Assembly: GCA_903813345.2 (NCBI GenBank)
Contig: CAIIXF020000335.1
Coordinates: 24,001 to 88,000 of the forward strand
Length of the DNA: 64,000 bases
Direction of reading: 5' to 3'
From: Owenia fusiformis
Taxonomy: Eukaryota > Annelida > Polychaeta > Sabellida > Oweniidae
Below the pieces are notes generated by a model, which did no database searches, was not told where the DNA came from, and saw only the letters and a list, made by a program, of their open reading frames with translations. A program made the translations under genes and the position numbers. Positions 58,042 through 64,000 of this stretch are shown here, one piece after another (the first letter of the stretch is position 1; every line of letters starts with the position of its first letter).

Positions 58042-58203
58042 ATTATTAATTATCATGGATGCCAATATGCTGAAACTCTACTTGTGGTAAGAAACATTGT
58101 AACATTGACATGAATATTATTGAACATTGAATATTGTTTAACATTGAATATTATGCATATATTTATATTATATATGGTAAGTCTGGGTCAGACTTCATTT
58201 TTT

Positions 58204-58213
58204 AGGGGAGTAA
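58204..58213 (+). other. Purine-rich tract before LTR 3
   Basis: AGGGGAGTAA adjoining LTR 3. Confidence 0.6.
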
Positions 58214-60634
58214 TGAGCGACCAGGGGCCCGACATTTGTATTGTATCGCCAGTATGGCAAAGGGACCTGGTCGATATTTTACTTTATATTATACTTACGG
58301 AAGAAGCTTATGTTTTCACAAATTCCTGGTTAAAATACTTCCGGTTTCCTTTAAAATCTCGTTTCAAATCTCGTGAGACTCGAGATTGAAGATCACATGA
58401 TCATGAGCCCGCGAACATAGTTCGAGGTAGTATATTTGCAACGTGCTGAGGGACGGACGTGCTCCCATCATGGCTTCAACTTCAACAGCTGAAACTTGGG
58501 TAGGCCTAAATAATTACATTCTTTCATACATTCGGTGGCTTCATAGTTACTTCATTTATTTATGGTCATCTACGTAATGTGAACTTCATTTAGAAAATCA
58601 TTGGAATTTCTAGCGTTTGGAGTCTACCATTTCAAATTGCATACAATTTTATAACCCAGTATTTTATTCAATTCATTATACCACGTTGCAAGTATACTCC
58701 CCCTTCTATTTATACTCATATTTCTTAGATAGGAGGTCATTTATAACTTTGAATACATTTTCGGCTGCAGTGTTCAGGTGTTTAGGCAATGTTTAGTCAC
58801 TATTGATAAACCATTTTAGGTTTCCAGGTTATATTTCAAGCCTATGTTTTATTATGCCTTCTGGCGGGTAATTATGCCTTTTGGCGGGTAATTATGGTTT
58901 TTGGCGGGAAAATACTACCCTTTGGCGGGCAATTACACCTTTTTGGCGGGAAAACTTTACCTGCTTTGTCAATCATGTTTGAGGGTACAAATCTTTACTG
59001 TTTTTATGGACGTATTATTTCAAAAGCTTATGGGTAAAAGCCTTATAATTATTGGGGAGAAATTCCTTGCAGTGAGTTGAGTTGTGTTTTCGTGGATAAA
59101 TTCCTTCATTATGGGTACATTTTATAGATAAAACCTCATGTTTTGGTTGGAAATCCTTTCACATTAGACATGGAAATTCACTGTTTTGGGATGGAAAATT
59201 ACTCATATTTTTGAAAAGGGAAAACGTTCATCTAACATTTACAATTGTTATTGAGTTAACAGGGATGATAATTTGTCATATTCCTAAGGTGTTATTGACC
59301 ACTTTCATCAGCCACGTTTTAAGGTTACTCAATTATTATTACATTTATAATTCTTTGGAAATCTGGGACCATTTCAAGTTCCCGCCATTTTTGTTAGCCA
59401 TTTATTGGGTAAAATCTGGGATCATTTCAGGTTCCCGCCATTTTTGTTAAGTCATTTTATAAGGGAAATTTTGTAATATTTCAAATCCCCGCCATTTTTA
59501 CTGGCCATCTATTGGATAATTTATTACAACATTTCTCTCGGCCATTTTTACTGGACATCTATTGGGAAAATTAATATCACTCCTTTACCACAATTTCTTA
59601 TTGGACACATTTTGAGAAAACTTTTACTTTTAAGAAACTTCAATATAAATGGTTTAGTTTCTACTCAAACATAACAATTTCTGTACATATTTAGTTCAAC
59701 ATGATCATATCATACTGTAGAACACACATATTTTAAACCGCTATTATCACTAGTGATTATTTTACTTCGTTCATTTCACATGTACTTATGTTCGTTCATT
59801 TCACATGTACTTATGTTCATTCATTAGAGATCATCCATTAAGGATGACATGTACATAGTCCACTTATGATCATCCATTAAGGATGACATGTACATAGTCC
59901 ACTTATGCTTATCCATTAGGAGTAACATGTACTTAGTAATTTTACATTCATCCATTAAGGATGACATGCACTTAGCCCTTTTACATTCATCCATTAAGGA
60001 TGACATGCACTTACCATTTTACACTCATCCATTAAGGATGATAACTACTTAGTCATTTTACAATCATCCTTCAAGGACGAGAAACACTTAATCCTAGTCC
60101 ACTTTTGTTCATCCATTAAGGATGACACGAACTTAGCCCTTTTTATATTCATCCATTAAGGATGACAACTACTTCATTCATTTGTGTTCATCCATTAGTG
60201 ATGACAATTACTTGATCTAGTTATTTACATCTATTACGAATTATAACTACTTGATTATGTTATGTAAATCCATAAAGGATATCATTTCAACTTGGATCCA
60301 TTCATTTCCATATAAGTTTATCCATAAAGGATGACTTATTTTGTACTTTTATTCATTTGGTATGACCATGACTTTTGATACTTGCCATTTATAACAGGGA
60401 CTATTTTTCATCAGGTGGTATCCATAAAGGATAACCACTTGTTTACATCAATAAATACAATTATTGCTAACACCTTTTAATATAATAATAATCATGTGAA
60501 ATAAAATATATTATTTTAACTTTACCTTACTTATTATGTATTTTTATTAATTAGGCATAACACAAGAGGTATTCCTTCCTTTAATAACATTTTATTGATC
60601 ACTCCACTGTTACATATAGGCCAGGGTTGTTACA
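58214..60634 (+). repeat. LTR 3 of insertion 2
   Basis: 3'-LTR type (TGAGC start), ends GTTACA before TTGT. E2F-like cluster at 58859-58954, minisatellite at 59824-60346. Confidence 0.93.
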
Positions 60635-61680
60635 TTGTTAACAAAACCCGGCATGAAGTTTGTAGTTTAATGGGACGGTGACTGAGAGGCTAGGGAACAC
60701 ATCAGTGTTGTAACATTCATTCTGAACGTACCACCTTCATTTGACGGCTATGAGCGGGTTTGGAGCATACGACCTTGTGCAGCGTGTTATCAAACGTATC
60801 ATCTATGCAAAAGTAAAAAGGGATTGTGCTTTTAAGTTTTGATTGTGCCAATCAGAATATGGCTTTCAAACTACGACCATTGACCTTGTGGAAGGTAACA
60901 ATGATGATACGCAACCAGAGTCCTTAGATTTACCCATTCATAGCAGCAACGAGATGGCACTTTTGTTCAACTTTTTATTGAATGCTAAACCGACATTCCA
61001 ATCGATAATTCTAGCCAGAACTGGCGTGATTTTGCTATACAGTTCATCAATTGCTGGATATTTTATGCATTGATCTATTAGTTGAAAACCGTTTGCAACT
61101 GAATCACGAAACGTAAACTTGTCTCTCACAACGTGGGATGACAACACTTACGTCTGTTCTTCTGATTTTTATATGTCGTAAAAAGATAAAAACGGAGCGT
61201 CACCAGCTGATTGCGCTTCTTAATTGATTGTGCTGAATACGAAATTCGAACAAACTGATTAACTTTATGGCATATCCTTCCCCTAACCCAGAATGTTTAT
61301 TTCATCATTAACATCTCTGGTTGTTCTTGTAGACGTTGTCGTTTTAAGAGAACTATAGTCCCACCAAATCCCGAATTATCTAAATAGAACATAGTTTATA
61401 TCATAGGCAATGATCGATAGAAATAATTTTTTAAATAAAGATGGCATGGTAATCGATTTGGGTTTATTTCTAAATTATAATACTGGATTCTGCTGGTGCT
61501 GCCATCTTTATCTCGGCCCAGAACCTATGGTTTATATGTTAGCTACCTATATACCTTCGCTAGTGTCGTGTGTATTCTCATCATTACATTAACATATAGC
61601 CCCTCTGTGTTTTGTCAGTAAACACTCTCACCAGTGTGTATTCTCAGCATTTCATTACAACCGTGTGTATTGTCAGTGTA
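60635..61680. repeat. H1 repeat unit 13, right part
   Basis: Spacer, nearly the same as the right part of unit 8 (shares CAACCAGAGTCC and GCAATGATCG) but with the usual ATTGCTGGAT. No gene is seen. Confidence 0.95.
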
Positions 61681-61950
61681 CACTCTCAACACTTCATTAC
61701 ACCTGTGTGGGTTGCCAGCATATACAGTATTCTTTCCAGTGTTCATTCTAATAGTTACACCACACCCGTTTCTATTTTAAGCATGCACTCTCTTTCTCTC
61801 TCCAGTATGTATCCTTCCTGAAATGTTGTGGTCATGCATAGGTTTATATAGAAAATGGCTATCTGACATACCGTGAACGCACAGTCGCACACACCATTAT
61901 GCACTCGATTAGATATTCATAAACTAATTTCTCTTTTGGAAGTAATAGTT

Positions 61951-61966
61951 GGCCCTGATAAGGGCC
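61951..61966 (-). promoter_or_regulatory. Histone 3' stem-loop, H1 copy 14
   Basis: Intact stem with the same private flank changes as copy 9. Confidence 0.95.
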
Positions 61967-61998
61967 GTTTGGGGGTACAATAAGCAATACTCGAGGCA

Positions 61999-62571
61999 TT
62001 ACTTCTTTTCTGGTTTCTTTGCTGCAGACTTCTTGGCAGCGATTTTCTTGGCCGCTGGTTTCTTGGCAGCGGCTTTCTTGGCAGCTGTTTTCTTAGCTGC
62101 TGGTTTCTTTGCCTCTTTCTTGGGTGTCTTCGCTTTCTTTACTTTCTTTGGGGACTTTGATGCTGCAGTCTTTGCGGGTTTCTTAGCTGCCTTCTTGGGA
62201 GTCTTCACCTTCTTCACTGGCTTTTTGGCTGCGGGTTTCTTTGCCTTGACTGGCTTCTTGGCTACCTTTGGTTTCTTGGCTGCCTTTGGCTTCTCTCCGA
62301 GCTTGAATGAACCAGATGCGCCAATTCCCTTGCTTTGCTTGAGAGTGCCTTTCGTCACACCCGCCTTGAGTGCCATCTTCAGATGAGCATTGATAGATGA
62401 TTCAGCACCGAGACCGTTAAAGTTGGCGATGATGTACTTCAGAATGGCTATTCTACTGGATCCTGTGCGCTCTTTCAAAGCTCCAATGGCCTGGCTGATC
62501 ATATCGATGTACTTGGGATGTTCTGCTACCTTGGCGGCCTTCTTCACTTTAGGAACTGCTGTGGCTGCCAT
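61999..62571 (-). CDS. Histone H1, copy 14, distinct variant (190 aa)
   Basis: Protein identical to copy 9 (Ile83, Ala158, Glu188). It lies just beyond insertion 2, in the same relation as copy 9 to insertion 1, which marks the two regions as copies of one segment. Confidence 0.98.
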   Translation of the reverse strand: MAATAVPKVKKAAKVAEHPKYIDMISQAIGALKERTGSSRIAILKYIIANFNGLGAESSINAHLKMALKAGVTKGTLKQSKGIGASGSFKLGEKPKAAKKPKVAKKPVKAKKPAAKKPVKKVKTPKKAAKKPAKTAASKSPKKVKKAKTPKKEAKKPAAKKTAAKKAAAKKPAAKKIAAKKSAAKKPEKK

Positions 62572-62761
62572 ACTGATCGATTGTTGATATTTGCGTGTTG
62601 CAGAAAGATGCTTCGAAGTTTATCTCAGCTGTACTGATTGCGTTATAAGATGTATGGATATCTCGGCTCAATTTATTGATAGCGCGCCGACGTAAGAGAA
62701 CAAACTTCCGGTTTGATCGGCTCAGCCAGCAAAGATACAATGGCGAATTATAACTGTGTTT
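62572..62761 (-). promoter_or_regulatory. H1 promoter region, copy 14
   Basis: H1 box AAACACA at 62755-62761; private changes as in copy 9. Confidence 0.65.
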
Positions 62762-64000
62762 GTTACCATATTTTGGAGCCGTTTTTCAGTGTCTTCTAAT
62801 GTCGGAGTATAGTCAACAAAACTATGTCATTAAAGGACATAAAATTCTCTACAAGATGCACCCGCGTCGCCCTCTTGAAAACTCGATCGAAGCCAAGAAA
62901 AAATGAGAAAACTACGAAACGTACACGCTAAAATTCAAAGATTTCGCAATGAAATTGAAATAAATCAATCAACATGAAGACAAAGTTGTTTCTATTTGAG
63001 CTATTTTATGCCTTAAGTTATTATGCGTGCTTTAGAAGTAAACTTCTCTTCGTACAAGGACATTTTGACGATGAAATCGTCGATTGACTTTCCCTAACTA
63101 ACACAAATTTTTCGAAGGCAGCCATTTTGAGCGGTTTAGATATCAAGAATGTTGTTGCAATGTGATATTTTTTGCCATAAATACCGTTTAAAGTTGTGTT
63201 TTCACCATGCAAATGATAAGCAGCTGTTTGGATACATCATCTTCAAAGATATTTCGAAATGATTCTGTCGTACAATCGAGCACAATTTCGTACTTGTTAA
63301 CAAAACCCGGCATGAAGTTTGTAGTTTAATGGGACGGTGACTGAGAGGCTAGGGAACACATCAGTGATGTTGCAACATTCATTCTGAACGTAACACCTTC
63401 ATTTGACGGCTATGAGCGGGTTTGGAGCATACGACCTTGTGCAGCGTGTTATCAAACGCATCATCTATGCAAAAGTAAAAAAGGGATTGTGCTTTTAATT
63501 TTGATTGTGCCAATCAGAATATGGCTTTCAAACTACGACCATTGACCTTGTGGAAGGTAACAATGATGATACGCAACCAAAGTCCTTTGATTTACCCATT
63601 CATAGCAGCAACGAGATGGCACTTTTGTTCAACTTTTTATTGAATGCTAAACCGACATTCCAATCGATAATTCTAGCCAGAACTGGCGTGATTTTGCTAT
63701 ACAGTTCATCAATTTGCTGGATATTTTATGCATTGATCTATTAGTTGAGAACCGTTTGCAACTGAATCACGAAACGTAAACTTGTCTCTCACAACGTGGG
63801 ATGACAACACTTACGTCTGTTCTTCTGATTTTTATATGTCGTAAAAAGATAAAAACGGAGCGTCACCAGCTGATTGCGCTTCTTAATTGATTGTGCTGAA
63901 TACGAAATTCGAACAAGCTAATTAACTTTATGGCATGTCCTTCCCCTAACCCAGAATGTTTATTTCATCATTAACATCTCTGGTTGTTCTTGTAGACGTT

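Larger units (their letters stand above)
47320..60634 (+). mobile_element. Non-autonomous LTR retrotransposon, insertion 2: LTR-interior-LTR-interior-LTR
   Basis: Three 2421-bp LTRs (47320-49740, 52767-55187, 58214-60634) alternate with two 3026-bp interiors (49741-52766, 55188-58213). The composite sits at the same base of the spacer as insertion 1 and has the same TTGT target duplicate (47316-47319 and 60635-60638). The first LTR has the 5'-LTR markers of insertion 1 (TGTAGC, ATGAC, CATTTTG), and the second and third have the 3'-LTR markers (TGAGC, ATTAC, CATTTTTG). This is the product expected of unequal exchange between LTRs rather than of two integrations. It could also be an assembly artefact. 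Confidence 0.9.
61681..64000. repeat. H1 repeat unit 14 (cut by window edge)
   Basis: Up to about 63040 it matches unit 9, including that unit's private variants. From about 63146 to the end it differs from the common spacer at roughly fifteen positions, including a 4-bp deletion near 63146, a 3-bp gain near 63367 (GTGATGTTGC) and a 1-bp insertion near 63714. The last part may be the edge of a different subfamily or of the array. No second gene is seen. Confidence 0.93.

Noticed and set aside
26128-60634. Two or three independent retrotransposon insertions
   Set aside because: Identical target base, identical TTGT duplicate, shared stops and shared flanking variants favour one insertion followed by duplication and LTR exchange.
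5862-64000. Core histone, 5S rRNA, tRNA or snRNA genes hidden in the spacers
   Set aside because: Looked for histone motifs, Pol III A/B boxes and 5S-like sequence on both strands; nothing convincing was seen.

Overview
The window is nuclear DNA of an invertebrate animal. The evidence is intron-free, replication-type linker histone genes ending in a metazoan histone stem-loop, two unrelated LTR retrotransposons, and AT-rich spacers. The H1 globular domain looks metazoan and perhaps lophotrochozoan, but I cannot name the species. There are no prokaryotic features.

Layout. (1) 1-5861: the 5' part of a Gmr1-like Ty3/Gypsy retrotransposon on the minus strand. It has a 268-bp LTR, a tRNA-Pro type primer-binding site, a 1.4-kb leader with tandem repeats, and one uninterrupted Gag-Pol frame of at least 1381 codons that runs off the left edge. 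Integrase precedes reverse transcriptase, which is the copia-like domain order. (2) 5862-26127: tandem ~2664-bp units, each with a single histone H1 gene on the minus strand. (3) 26128-33995: a 7.9-kb non-autonomous LTR element (two 2421-bp LTRs, 3-kb interior with gag and protease relics, no polymerase) inserted in unit 8. (4) 33996-47319: more H1 units. (5) 47320-60634: the same element at exactly the same site of another unit, now in the form LTR-interior-LTR-interior-LTR. (6) 60635-64000: the H1 array resumes, and its last ~860 bp are clearly more diverged.

There are fourteen H1 genes, all 190 codons and all in one orientation. Each is followed by a GGCCCT/AGGGCC stem-loop and preceded by a conserved AAACACA H1 box. 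No core histone gene, 5S rRNA or tRNA gene was found between them. Sequence variants show a recent higher-order duplication: H1 genes 9 and 14 are the same distinctive variant and each lies just beyond an insertion, while H1 gene 13 is a chimera that places one crossover inside the coding region.

The LTRs of the inserted element carry a cluster of E2F-like TTTGGCGGG motifs, an ETS-like motif shared with the H1 promoter, and a ~39-bp minisatellite built on a hairpin. This raises the possibility that the element is transcribed in S phase, like its host locus. Because everything here is highly repetitive, copy number and order should be read with possible assembly error in mind.
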